A DNA stretch of 64,000 nt. It comes from Pyxidicoccus xibeiensis. Its GTDB lineage: Bacteria > Myxococcota > Myxococcia > Myxococcales > Myxococcaceae. Each line of letters starts with the position of its first letter. The stretch's first letter is position 1. Positions 33,238 through 41,550 of the stretch are shown here, one piece after another. The stretch is taken from contig NZ_JAJVKV010000008.1 in assembly GCF_024198175.1 (NCBI RefSeq), forward strand, positions 186,001-250,000, given 5' to 3'. Both the position numbers and the translations under genes were made by a program. The notes under the pieces were generated by a model. The model ran no database searches and had not been told where the DNA came from. It worked only from the letters and a program-made list of their open reading frames with translations.

Positions 33238-34539
33238 CTACTTCGCGGCGCGCTTGTCCATGGCGACGTAGTCGCGGCGCGCGGAGCCCGTGTACACCTG
33301 GCGCGGACGGGCAATCTTCTGCTCCGAGTCCTTGACCATCTCCTCCCACTGCGCGCACCAGCCCACCGTGCGGGGGATGGCGAAGAGCACCGGGAACATC
33401 TCCACCTGGAAGCCCATCGCCTCGTAGATGAGGCCCGAGTAGAAGTCGACGTTGGGGTACAGCTTCCGCTTCACGAAGTACTCGTCCTGGAGGGCGATGC
33501 GCTCCAGCTCCAGGGCGATGTCGAGCAGCGGGTTCTTGCCCGTCACCTCGAAGACCTCGTCCGCCACGCGCTTGATGACCTTGGCGCGCGGGTCGTAGGA
33601 CTTGTAGACGCGGTGACCGAAGCCCATCAGCTTCTTCTCACCCTCGCCGCTCTTCACCGACTTGATGAAGTCGGGAATCTTGGAGATGTGGCCAATCTCC
33701 CGGAGCATGCGGAGCACCGCCTCGTTGGCGCCGCCGTGCAGGGGGCCGAAGAGGGCGCCGATGCCGGCGGTGACGGCGGAGTACGGGTCCACCTCGGACG
33801 AGCCCACCGTGCGCACGGACGTGGTGGAGCAGTTCTGCTCGTGGTCCGCGTGGAGGATGAAGAGCACGTCCAGCGCGCGCTCCAGCACCGGGTGCACCTT
33901 GTAGGTGGTGGTGCCGATGCGCTTGATCATCGCCAGGAAGTTGGCGACGTAGGACAGGTCGTTGTCCGGGTAGATGTACGGCAGGCCCATGCTGTGCCGG
34001 TAGGAGAACGCGGCGATGGTGGGCATCTTCGCGATGAGCCGCGTGATCTGGATGCGGCGGCTGCGCTCGTCCTTGATGTTCCGGGCGTCCGGGTAGAAGC
34101 CGGAGAGCGCGGCGACGGTGGAGCCGAGCATGGACATGGGGTGCGCGTCGTAGCGGAACCCGTCCATGAAGGACTTCACGTTCTCGTGCACGTACGTGTG
34201 GTGCGTGACGAGGTGGATGAACTGCTCCAGCTCCTTCGGCGTGGGCAGCTCGCCGTTGAGCAGCAGGTATGCGACCTCCAGGAAGCTCGACTTCTCCGCG
34301 AGCTGCTCGATGGGGTAGCCCCGGTACTCGAGGATGCCCTTGTCGCCGTCGATGAAGGTGATGGCGCTCTTGCAGTTGGCGGTGTTGAGGAACGCCGGGT
34401 CGTAGCCCATCAAACCAAAGTCGTCCTCGCTGGCTTTGATCTGGCGGAGAGCATTGGTGCGAATACAGCCGTTCTCGATCGGGACCTCGTACGTCTTCCC
34501 GGTCCGATTGTCGGTGATCGTCAGCGTGTCCTTGGCCAT
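33238..34539 (-). CDS. gltA: Citrate synthase (type II)
   Basis: This 433-residue enzyme carries the catalytic His in GPLHGGANEAVL and the signature LHADHEQNCSTTSVRTVGSS. The beta-rich N-terminal extension (KTYEVPIENGCIRTNALRQI) marks the hexameric, NADH-sensitive Gram-negative type. It condenses acetyl-CoA and oxaloacetate at the entry of the TCA cycle. It lies downstream of the aroA terminator on the same strand, so it should have its own promoter in the 34540-34575 stretch. Confidence 0.97.
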   Translation of the reverse strand: MAKDTLTITDNRTGKTYEVPIENGCIRTNALRQIKASEDDFGLMGYDPAFLNTANCKSAITFIDGDKGILEYRGYPIEQLAEKSSFLEVAYLLLNGELPTPKELEQFIHLVTHHTYVHENVKSFMDGFRYDAHPMSMLGSTVAALSGFYPDARNIKDERSRRIQITRLIAKMPTIAAFSYRHSMGLPYIYPDNDLSYVANFLAMIKRIGTTTYKVHPVLERALDVLFILHADHEQNCSTTSVRTVGSSEVDPYSAVTAGIGALFGPLHGGANEAVLRMLREIGHISKIPDFIKSVKSGEGEKKLMGFGHRVYKSYDPRAKVIKRVADEVFEVTGKNPLLDIALELERIALQDEYFVKRKLYPNVDFYSGLIYEAMGFQVEMFPVLFAIPRTVGWCAQWEEMVKDSEQKIARPRQVYTGSARRDYVAMDKRAAK

Positions 34540-34573
34540 GGGGCGCAGATTTCACAGGGCGCAGAGCGCTTTC

Positions 34574-34615
34574 AACAAAAAAGAACCATAAGTCCGAAGG
34601 TCGGACACTGATGGT
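34574..34615 (-). terminator. Terminator of the aro operon
   Basis: An inner perfect stem (GTCCGA 34592-34597 with TCGGAC 34601-34606, 3-nt loop) is extended by ACCAT (34586-34590) with ATGGT (34611-34615). On the minus strand the T-rich TTCTTTTTTGT follows. It starts 2 bp after the aroA stop. It is the clearest intrinsic terminator in this part of the window. Confidence 0.88.
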
Positions 34616-34616
34616 C

Positions 34617-35909
34617 CTAGGACTGCTGGGAAATAAGAGCGCCCGAGCGCGAAAGCTGACGCCAGAAGCCGGGGAAGCTCTTCTCCACGCACTCGGGGCC
34701 GGTGAGGTCCAGCGGAGCGCCGGAAAGCACGGAGAGCGTGGCGGAGACCATGGCCATGCGGTGGTCACCCCGGCTGTCCATCGCGAAACGGGCGGGAGGG
34801 GCGGCCGGGGGGCGGATCTGGAGTGACTCCCCCTGGAGGTCCGTGGTGCCTCCATAGGCCGCCACGAGCGAGCGGATGCCCTCCAGGCGGTCGCTCTCCT
34901 TCACGCGGAGGATGCCCACATCCGTGAGGGTGGAGGGGGCCGGAAGCACACAGGCAAGCGCCGCCAGGGTGGGCAGCAGGTCCGGGCACTCCTTGCCGGA
35001 CGCCTGGAGCCCGCCCGTCAGGCGCCCCTGGACCTTCATCGTGTGCGTCTGTCCGGTGGGGACGGCCTTCAGGCCCACCTGCTCGATGAGCCGGAGGATG
35101 GCGCCGTCCGGGTGGGCGCTGCCCGGGTCCGCCCGCTCCACGGTGCCGCCTGTCTTCCAGGCGACGAGCAGCAGGTAGCCCAGCGAGGACCAGTCGCCCG
35201 GGAGCGGCGGGGCGGAGGGTGGGGCCTCGTGGCCGGCCACCGTGTAGCGGCCCGTCGACTCCCGGACCTCGAAGCCGAAGCGTCTCAGCCACGTCACGGT
35301 GAGGTCCATGTAGCCGGCGCTGGTCAGCGGGCCGTCAATCTCCACGCTCCAGTCGCGCCGCTCGCGCAGGTGGAGCGCCGCGGCGCCCAAGAGCAGGCTG
35401 GAGGCGTACTGGCTGCTCTGCGCGCCCGGTACGCGGAACACCGGGGCGACCTTGGAGGTGTCGCTCGGCGCACGCAGCTCCACCGGCCAGGGCGTGCCCT
35501 CCGTGAGGGTGAGGCCCGCCGGGCCGAGCGCGTCCTTCAGCGAGGTGAAGAGCGGGCCATGGGGGCGCTCGCCCAGGCGCGGCGTGCCCGTGAAGCGCAC
35601 ATGGGCGCCGGGCGTCACCGCGGCCTGGGTGACGAGGATGCGGAAGGGCGCGCCGCCATCCGCGCAGTCCACGTCGCGCTGGGGCCCCGGGGGAAGGCGC
35701 AGGGACTGGATGCCCCGGCGCATCACCCGCACGTCCGCGGGCAGGTCCTCGTCCGACTCGGCCTGCACGGACGGGAGCGGCCAGGCGCCGGTGAGGTGGC
35801 CGAGCACCAGCGCCCGCTGAGCGTCCGACTTGGAGACCGGCGGGGTGAGCGGTGAGGCGCTCAGGGCGCTCGGGTCCAGGTGGATGCGGGAGGTGCTCGT
35901 CGAGGTCAT
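34617..35909 (-). CDS. aroA: EPSP synthase (3-phosphoshikimate 1-carboxyvinyltransferase), divergent
   Basis: This 430-residue protein has PPVSKSDAQRAL (shikimate-binding Lys-Ser), PGDWSSLGYLLL, RVKESDRLEGI and DHRMAM in the expected order. The usual GNAGTAxR phosphoenolpyruvate loop is changed to DGGAPFR, keeping the arginine but losing the Thr and Ala. It is therefore probably active but divergent. It transfers enolpyruvate to shikimate-3-phosphate. It is the last gene of the aro operon; its ATG overlaps the aroB stop by 4 bp. Confidence 0.9.
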   Translation of the reverse strand: MTSTSTSRIHLDPSALSASPLTPPVSKSDAQRALVLGHLTGAWPLPSVQAESDEDLPADVRVMRRGIQSLRLPPGPQRDVDCADGGAPFRILVTQAAVTPGAHVRFTGTPRLGERPHGPLFTSLKDALGPAGLTLTEGTPWPVELRAPSDTSKVAPVFRVPGAQSSQYASSLLLGAAALHLRERRDWSVEIDGPLTSAGYMDLTVTWLRRFGFEVRESTGRYTVAGHEAPPSAPPLPGDWSSLGYLLLVAWKTGGTVERADPGSAHPDGAILRLIEQVGLKAVPTGQTHTMKVQGRLTGGLQASGKECPDLLPTLAALACVLPAPSTLTDVGILRVKESDRLEGIRSLVAAYGGTTDLQGESLQIRPPAAPPARFAMDSRGDHRMAMVSATLSVLSGAPLDLTGPECVEKSFPGFWRQLSRSGALISQQS

Positions 35910-36979
35910 GGGCGCTTTCCTTCAGTCCAGGCGGGCCACAGCTCGCGCCAGGTGTGCTGCGCGACGTCGCGCACTTCGGTGGAGCCGATGGCGGTGAGCA
36001 GCACCATGCGCAGCTCGCCCGCGGCGCCCGCCTTCTTGTCCGCGTCCAGCAGCGCCACGATGTCCTTGAGCGGCGCCTTCCGGAGCAGGGCGGAGACGCG
36101 CTCTCTTCCGAGCACGCCTGGGCCGTTGGCCAGGGCCGCTTCCGCCTGGGCCGCCACGGGCTCGGGTGTCACGCCCAGGTGACGGCCCACGTCCAGGGCC
36201 AGCAGCATGCCCAGCCCCACCGCGTCGCCGTGGGACAGCTTGAAGCGTGACACGCTCTCCAGCACGTGGCCGAAGGTGTGGCCGAAGTTGAGCACGCGGC
36301 GCAGACCCTGGTGCTCGTACGGGTCCTGCGAGCAGACGCGCTCCTTGAGGGCGCGCGCGTCCTTCACCAGCTTGTCCAGCGCGGGCGGCTTGCGGACGTA
36401 GCGGCGGAAGACGGAGGAGTCGAGGCTGATGACCATCTTCCACGCCTCGAGCGAGCCCTCGCGCACCTGCGTGGGGGAGAGGGTGGAGAAGAACTCCGGG
36501 CAGAGCCAGCCCTCGTCCGCGTAGTGGAAGACGCCGGCGGGGTTCTTCACCACGCGGCCGCGCACGGTGAGGTCCACCGCGCCCTTGCCGCCGAGGCTGC
36601 TGTCCACCGCGGCCAGCAGCGTCGTGGGCACCTGCACCAGCCGCACGCCGCGCTTGAGCAGGTGCGCGGCCACGGTGGACACGTCGCCCACGGTGCCGCC
36701 TCCCACGGCCAGCAGGGTGCCGGAGCGCGGCAGGGACAGGCCGCCGGCGAGGACCTTCTCCAGCGCGGCGAACGTCTTGGCGCTCTCGCCGCCGGTGAGC
36801 TGGACGATGGCGCGCGGCCGGCGGGCCTCCAGCGTGGGGACGAGGTCGGGGTGGAGCTTCGCGACGGTGCGGTCCACCACGGCCACGCTGCCCTCGGGCA
36901 GGCTGGCGGCGAGCCGGGAGAAGGTGCCCCAGCGGTCGACGGGGGGACGGTAGGCCCCGGGGGGAAGGAAGCTGCTCAT
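35906..36979 (-). CDS. aroB: 3-dehydroquinate synthase
   Basis: This 357-residue protein carries the NAD motif GGGTVGDVSTVAAHLLKRG, VPTTLLAAVDSSLGGKGAVD, and the zinc ligands E...H...H with LNFGHTFGHVLESV. It makes 3-dehydroquinate from DAHP. ATG 36979 overlaps the aroC stop (ATGA), and its own stop overlaps the aroA start. The N-terminal half is somewhat shortened relative to E. coli AroB, but all ligands look present. Confidence 0.95.
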   Translation of the reverse strand: MSSFLPPGAYRPPVDRWGTFSRLAASLPEGSVAVVDRTVAKLHPDLVPTLEARRPRAIVQLTGGESAKTFAALEKVLAGGLSLPRSGTLLAVGGGTVGDVSTVAAHLLKRGVRLVQVPTTLLAAVDSSLGGKGAVDLTVRGRVVKNPAGVFHYADEGWLCPEFFSTLSPTQVREGSLEAWKMVISLDSSVFRRYVRKPPALDKLVKDARALKERVCSQDPYEHQGLRRVLNFGHTFGHVLESVSRFKLSHGDAVGLGMLLALDVGRHLGVTPEPVAAQAEAALANGPGVLGRERVSALLRKAPLKDIVALLDADKKAGAAGELRMVLLTAIGSTEVRDVAQHTWRELWPAWTEGKRP

Positions 36980-37995
36980 AGGGTGTGGGGCCGGGCGTTG
37001 AGCTGCAGGACGAGGTCGGCGATGACCAGCGACACCATCGCCTCCAGGACGGGGACGGCGCGGGGCATGATGCACGGGTCATGGCGCCCGCCCTTCGCGT
37101 GGTCCATCAGCGTCGCGGGGGGCTTGAAGTAGGCGCGCACCTGCAGCGGCTCGCCGTTGGCCAGGCCGCCCTGGATGCCGCCGTACGCATCCTTCACCGA
37201 GTGGAAGACGGTGCCGGGCTGGCCGATGCGCTCGAGCAGGTCCGGCGGCCCCCACACGACGCCCGTCACCGCGCCGATGCTGCCCAGCGCCTGGGCGATG
37301 AGCGCCTTCACCTTTCCGAAGATGGGCTCGCCCAGGCCCACGGGCAGGCCCTCGACGCGCACGTCGATGGAGCCACCGAGGCTGTCACCAGCCTCCTTCG
37401 CGGCGAGGATGCGGCGGGACATCTCCTCTCGGACGCGCTCGTCCGGGCAGCGCGTGGCATGGGCGTCCACCTGGGCGCGGGTGAGGCCCGGCGGGGGCAC
37501 GGCTGCCACCAGGTCTCCCACCTGCGACACGTACGCGACGGTGCGGACGGAGGGCAGGTCGCGGGCGAGGTACGCCTCGGCGATGGCGCCGCCGATGACG
37601 CGGCAGAGCGTCTCGCGGCCGCTCGTGCGGCCGCCGCCGCGGTGGTCGCGGTGCTTGAAGCGCTCGCGCCACACGGAGTCCGCGTGGCCCGGGCGGTCCT
37701 CGGCCTTCAGCTTGTCGTAGTCGCCCGAGCGCTGGTTGGTGTTGCGGACGATGGCGGCGATGGGCGTGCCGAGCGTCTTGCCCTCGAAGACGCCGGACAG
37801 GAGTTCGACCTGGTCGGGCTCGCTGCGGGCGGTGGTGATGGCGGACTGGCCCGGGCGGCGGCGGTCCAGCTCCACCTGGATCTGCTCGCGGGTGAGGGGC
37901 ACGCCGGCGGGGCAGCCGTCCAGGATGGTGCCGAGCGCGGGCCCGTGGCTCTCGCCAAAGGTCGTCATGCGGAAGAGGGTGCCAAAGGTGTTCAT
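36976..37995 (-). CDS. aroC: Chorismate synthase
   Basis: This 339-residue protein begins MNTFGTLFRMTTFGESHGPA, the family signature, and has RPGHADSVWRERF, RGGGRTSGRET and KDAYGGIQGGLANGEPL. It uses reduced FMN to form chorismate. ATG 37995 overlaps the aroDE stop as ATGA, and the stop overlaps aroB. Chorismate made here is the substrate of menF, the first gene of the divergent operon. Confidence 0.96.
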   Translation of the reverse strand: MNTFGTLFRMTTFGESHGPALGTILDGCPAGVPLTREQIQVELDRRRPGQSAITTARSEPDQVELLSGVFEGKTLGTPIAAIVRNTNQRSGDYDKLKAEDRPGHADSVWRERFKHRDHRGGGRTSGRETLCRVIGGAIAEAYLARDLPSVRTVAYVSQVGDLVAAVPPPGLTRAQVDAHATRCPDERVREEMSRRILAAKEAGDSLGGSIDVRVEGLPVGLGEPIFGKVKALIAQALGSIGAVTGVVWGPPDLLERIGQPGTVFHSVKDAYGGIQGGLANGEPLQVRAYFKPPATLMDHAKGGRHDPCIMPRAVPVLEAMVSLVIADLVLQLNARPHTL

Positions 37996-39224
37996 ATCGC
38001 GGACTCCCAGATCTGGCGCTGCCGCCGGGCCTGCGCGATGAACCACGCGGCGCCCAGCAGGACCGGTGTGCCTCCACGGCGGGAAATCTCCGCGGCGATG
38101 CGCCGGCCAGGCGCACCGTAGGCGATCACCGCGACGCGCGCCCGGTCGAATCGCAGGGATTCCGGCACGGGCACCCGGTCCGGCCACGTCCACACGCCCG
38201 CCCCCTTCAGCGGCGCCTGGATGTCCGCCCGGCGCACGATGCGCAGGTTGCAGCCAATCTCGCCCGACACCGCGCGCAGGGCCGCGGTGGCGCCGCCGTC
38301 GCCCAGGACGAAGGCGTCCATGGCGTTGAGGCGGTCCAGCACCGAGAGCGCCCCGTACGTGTCCGTGTTGAAGGCCTCCCAGCGGTCACCCCGGCGCACC
38401 AGGGTGTTGATGGCCTCCAGCCGGGAGCCCGTGTGCTTCGCCAGCCGCAGCTTGAAGGGGCTCGTCACCGCGAAGCCCGCGTAGTGCGGCAGCAGCGAGT
38501 CCACGAGCGCCTCGACGGGGCCGTCCTCGGGGATGTCGATGCGGTCGAACGGCTGGCGGTGGATGCGCGGCGAGCGCGAGTGGGCGATGGACGTGCCGAG
38601 GATGCCGAGCCGCAGGGGCGGCTCCAGCGTGGTGCGGTCCGCGCCCTTCAGCTCCCGGACGACGTCGTCCAGCAGGCGCTGGCCGGGCGCGGCGGCCCAG
38701 GAGCCTCCCGCCGCCACGTAGTCGAGCATGTTCCTGCGGGCCAGCAGCGCGCGCGCCGGCAGGGCCACCGGCCCCATGCCGAGCACGGTGACGCGGAGCA
38801 CGCCGAAGCGCTCCATCAGCTTGCGCTGCGTCTCGAGCAGGGTGCCCAGGTGCTCCGGTCCCGTCATGGGCTCCACGTGCTTGACGAGGGCGTCCGGGGG
38901 CAGCTCGCGCTCCCACAGCCGCAGGGCCTCGTCGGTGGACAGCGGCCGGTCCGCATGGTGGGACGCGAGCAGCTTCCCGGCGGGCGCGTCCAGCGAGCCG
39001 TGGCGTCCCGTGGTGTCCTTCAAGTCCCGGTCCACCCGCCAGGCCACGGAGACCCAGTCGGGCGGCAGGGGCCTGCCCCGCTCGGAGACGAGCAGCGGGA
39101 GGGCGGCCCGGATGTCCCCGACGTCCACGGCCTCGGGGGAGTGGAGGTCCGTGCGCAGCTCCAGCACGTCGGCGCCCCGGCGCTGGCACTCGCGCGCGAA
39201 GCGCACGGCGTCGTCGCCGAGCAC
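37992..39224 (-). CDS. aroDE: Fused type I 3-dehydroquinate dehydratase / shikimate dehydrogenase
   Basis: Residues 1-185 align with type I dehydroquinases: LELRTDLH, SHH for the catalytic His, LVKHVE for the Schiff-base Lys, and VLGMGPVALPARALLARRNM. Residues 195-410 are shikimate dehydrogenase: LGTSIAHSRSPRIH, VTSPFK with the catalytic Lys, INTL, FNTDTYG and the NADP loop GDGGATAAL. Such fusions are usual in plants and known in a few bacteria. I give the GTG start at 39224. In-frame sequence continues to a CTG at 39263 that overlaps the aroK stop behind GAGGT and restores the first barrel strand; that may be the true start. Confidence 0.9.
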   Translation of the reverse strand: MLGDDAVRFARECQRRGADVLELRTDLHSPEAVDVGDIRAALPLLVSERGRPLPPDWVSVAWRVDRDLKDTTGRHGSLDAPAGKLLASHHADRPLSTDEALRLWERELPPDALVKHVEPMTGPEHLGTLLETQRKLMERFGVLRVTVLGMGPVALPARALLARRNMLDYVAAGGSWAAAPGQRLLDDVVRELKGADRTTLEPPLRLGILGTSIAHSRSPRIHRQPFDRIDIPEDGPVEALVDSLLPHYAGFAVTSPFKLRLAKHTGSRLEAINTLVRRGDRWEAFNTDTYGALSVLDRLNAMDAFVLGDGGATAALRAVSGEIGCNLRIVRRADIQAPLKGAGVWTWPDRVPVPESLRFDRARVAVIAYGAPGRRIAAEISRRGGTPVLLGAAWFIAQARRQRQIWESAI

Positions 39225-39259
39225 GGTGGGGGGGAGGGTGACGACACGCGTGGCGGGCG

Positions 39260-39862
39260 TCAGAAGGACACCTCGGAGATGAGGCAGCCCCGGAGGAAGT
39301 CCACCAGGGCCACGGTGGGGACGCGCCCGTGGAGGGCCTCGCGCTCATGGAACACGGAGGCGAGCTCCTCTTCCAGTGAGACGTCGGGCCGCAGTCGCGG
39401 GCGCGTCTGGTCCACGAGCAGGCGCTCGCGGTAGGTCTCGAAACTGATGGGCACGAGCAGGGGGAACAATCCGGCCAGTGCGTCCGCGTGGTGCGACAGG
39501 AAGCCGCCTCCCAGGGACACCAGCCCACCGGGCGGTAGCTCCAGGAGGGCACGGCGCTCGGCGGCACGGAACTCCGAGGGGGCCTCGGCCACCCAGGCGC
39601 GCAGCGGGCGGCCATGGAGGCGCTCCAGGTGGGCGTCCAGGTCCAGGCCCGTCCTGTCGAGCAGCCGGGCCACCAGGGGCAGCAGCCGCGTCTTGCCCGC
39701 GCTGCGGTGGCCGGCAATGACCACCGTCTGCCCCGGCGCGGGCAGCAGGGCAGGGCCCGGACGGGCGAGGGCCTCCCTCATTCCCGGCGAGAGCCGGGGG
39801 TCTACCGAGGAGAGGACCTGTTCGACGAGCTGTTGTCGCTGCTCAGCGGACGGTGCCGACAT
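39260..39862 (-). CDS. aroK: Shikimate kinase
   Basis: This 200-residue kinase has Walker A GHRSAGKTRL, LDLDAHLERLHGRPL for shikimate Asp and Arg, EFRAAERRAL, and LGGGFL; the lid arginine lies in QTRPRLRP. A 40-residue helical N-terminal extension precedes the P-loop and is not typical. It starts 20 bp inside the 3' end of the methyltransferase gene. It phosphorylates shikimate ahead of AroA. Confidence 0.92.
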   Translation of the reverse strand: MSAPSAEQRQQLVEQVLSSVDPRLSPGMREALARPGPALLPAPGQTVVIAGHRSAGKTRLLPLVARLLDRTGLDLDAHLERLHGRPLRAWVAEAPSEFRAAERRALLELPPGGLVSLGGGFLSHHADALAGLFPLLVPISFETYRERLLVDQTRPRLRPDVSLEEELASVFHEREALHGRVPTVALVDFLRGCLISEVSF

Positions 39863-40532
39863 AGACGTAGGCAGTGCCGAACGTCAGCGGATGGGCGGCC
39901 CGCTCCGAGTACGCGCCGGACTGCTCCATCAACCCGATGAACTTCTCCCCGGAGGGGAAGGCCGCCGAGGTGCGGGGCAGGTATTCGTAGGCGGCGCGGT
40001 TGCCGGTGAGCAGTCCGCCCACGGCCGGCATCACCGTCTTGCTGTAGAAGCGGAACAGCGCGCCGAAGGCGCCGTCGGGCTGGCCGAACTCCAGCACCAC
40101 CACGCGGCCGCCGGGGCGCACCACGCGCGCCATCTCCTTCAGGCACTTCACCGGGTCATCCACGTTGCGGATGCCGAAGGCGATGGAGGCCACGTCGAAG
40201 GTGTTGTCCGCGAAGGGCAGGGCCAGCGCGTCCGCCACCTGGAACTCCACCTGGAGGCCCGCCTTCGCCGCCTTGGCCGGAGCGCTCTCCAGCATCTCCG
40301 GGCAGAAGTCCGTGCCCACCACGCGGCCGCTGGCGCCCACCTTGTGCTTGAAGACCATGGCCAGGTCGCCGGTGCCGGTGGCGCAGTCGAGCACGCTGCT
40401 GCCCTCCTTCGCGCCACTGAGGCGCACGGCCTTGCGCCGCCACAGCCGGTGGATGCCGAACGACAGGACCTCGTTCGTCACGTCGTACTTCGTGGCGATG
40501 GAGGAGAACATCTCTCGGACTTCGGCGCTCAT
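39843..40532 (-). CDS. ubiE: Menaquinone/ubiquinone C-methyltransferase
   Basis: This 229-residue SAM-dependent methyltransferase has LDCATGTGDLA for SAM, FGIRNVDDPVKCLKEM and VVRPGGRVVVLEFG, the two UbiE/MenG signatures. With a menaquinone operon next door and no ubiquinone genes, it is most likely demethylmenaquinone methyltransferase (MenG). ATG 40532 overlaps the DAHP synthase stop (ATGA). Its place inside the aro operon ties the last menaquinone step to chorismate supply. Confidence 0.93.
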   Translation of the reverse strand: MSAEVREMFSSIATKYDVTNEVLSFGIHRLWRRKAVRLSGAKEGSSVLDCATGTGDLAMVFKHKVGASGRVVGTDFCPEMLESAPAKAAKAGLQVEFQVADALALPFADNTFDVASIAFGIRNVDDPVKCLKEMARVVRPGGRVVVLEFGQPDGAFGALFRFYSKTVMPAVGGLLTGNRAAYEYLPRTSAAFPSGEKFIGLMEQSGAYSERAAHPLTFGTAYVYVGTVR

Positions 40533-41434
40533 CGAGCCCTCGCGACATGGGCCGGAGAGTCCGGCCTCCAAAGGTGTCGGTCCACCGCTCCTAGCACGGC
40601 TGGCAGCCGGCGCATCAAAGTCTGGAAGCGCTCGGGTGTCAGGGCCTGGTGGCCGTCGCACATGGCTTGCTCCGGCCGGGGGTGGACTTCAATCAATAAT
40701 CCATCCGCCCCGGCGGCCGCGGCGGCCAGCGACATGGGGAGGATGAGCTCCGGGTCGCCCGTCGCATGTGACGGGTCCACGATGACGGGCAGGTGCGAGC
40801 GCTGCTTCGCCCAGGCCACCGCCGCCAGGTCCAGCGTGTTGCGCAGCTCCGTCTCGAACGTCCGGATGCCGCGCTCGCACAGCATCACCTGCTCGTTGCC
40901 GCCGTCGAGGAGGTACTCCGCCGCCAGCAGCCACTCCTGCAGCGTGGCCGCCAGGCCCCGCTTGAGCAGCACCGGCCGCCGCACCTTTCCCAGGGCTCTC
41001 AGCAGCGAGTAGTTCTGCATGTTCCGCGCGCCCACCTGGAGGATGTCGGCGGACTCGAGCATCAGCGGAATCTGCGCCTGCTCCATCACCTCGCTGATGA
41101 CGGGCAGCCCGTGGCGGCGCCCGGCGTCCGCCAGCACGCGCAGGCCCGGCTCACCCATGCCCTGGAAGGCGTAGGGGCTGGTGCGAGGCTTGAATACGCC
41201 ACCCCTCAGCACATGGGCCCCGGCGGCGGCCACCGTGGCGGCGGCGCGCTCCACCTGCTCCGCGCCCTCCACCGCGCACGGCCCCGCCATGACGACGAAG
41301 CCCGGGCCGCCGAACTCCACGGTGCCCACGCGCACGCGGGTGCCCTCGGGCCGCGCCGAGCGGAGCACCTTCCGCGCTCCTGTGTCCCGCCCCGATACCG
41401 CCGGTGCGGGTGCGTCTGGCCGCTCGCCTCCCAC
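40529..41434 (-). CDS. aroF: DAHP synthase (type I-beta, KDO8P-synthase-like)
   Basis: This 301-residue TIM barrel has MAGPCAVEGAEQ, GGVFKPRTSPYAFQGMGE, VLLKRGLAATLQEWL, and VDPSHATGDPELI, matching single-domain beta-type DAHP synthases. It joins phosphoenolpyruvate and erythrose-4-phosphate. No ACT or chorismate-mutase domain is fused, so feedback control would have to be by another route. The start is GTG 41434 behind GGAGGG. It is the first gene of the aro operon. Confidence 0.93.
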   Translation of the reverse strand: MGGERPDAPAPAVSGRDTGARKVLRSARPEGTRVRVGTVEFGGPGFVVMAGPCAVEGAEQVERAAATVAAAGAHVLRGGVFKPRTSPYAFQGMGEPGLRVLADAGRRHGLPVISEVMEQAQIPLMLESADILQVGARNMQNYSLLRALGKVRRPVLLKRGLAATLQEWLLAAEYLLDGGNEQVMLCERGIRTFETELRNTLDLAAVAWAKQRSHLPVIVDPSHATGDPELILPMSLAAAAAGADGLLIEVHPRPEQAMCDGHQALTPERFQTLMRRLPAVLGAVDRHLWRPDSPAHVARAR

Positions 41435-41450
41435 GGACCCTCCGATTCAT

Positions 41451-41474
41451 GGAGTTCAAGAGGTTTTGAACTCC
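41451..41474. promoter_or_regulatory. Perfect inverted repeat in the aro-men control region
   Basis: GGAGTTCAA (41451-41459) and TTGAACTCC (41466-41474) form a perfect 9-bp dyad with a 6-bp spacer, 17 bp before the DAHP synthase start and 77 bp before menF. It could be an operator or, in the aro transcript, a leader hairpin that hides or exposes the ribosome site. Confidence 0.5.
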
Positions 41475-41517
41475 TTGGTGCATGTATAGCCGAGATGGCT
41501 TAGAAGACAACCGAAGG

Positions 41518-41534
41518 TGATTGCGAGGCAATCA
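41518..41534. promoter_or_regulatory. Second inverted repeat, just before menF
   Basis: TGATTGC (41518-41524) and GCAATCA (41528-41534) form a perfect 7-bp dyad with a GAG spacer, 16 bp upstream of the menF ATG. It overlaps the probable menF leader, so it could act as an operator or a translation-controlling hairpin. Confidence 0.45.
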
Positions 41535-41550
41535 TCGATGAGGAACGCTG

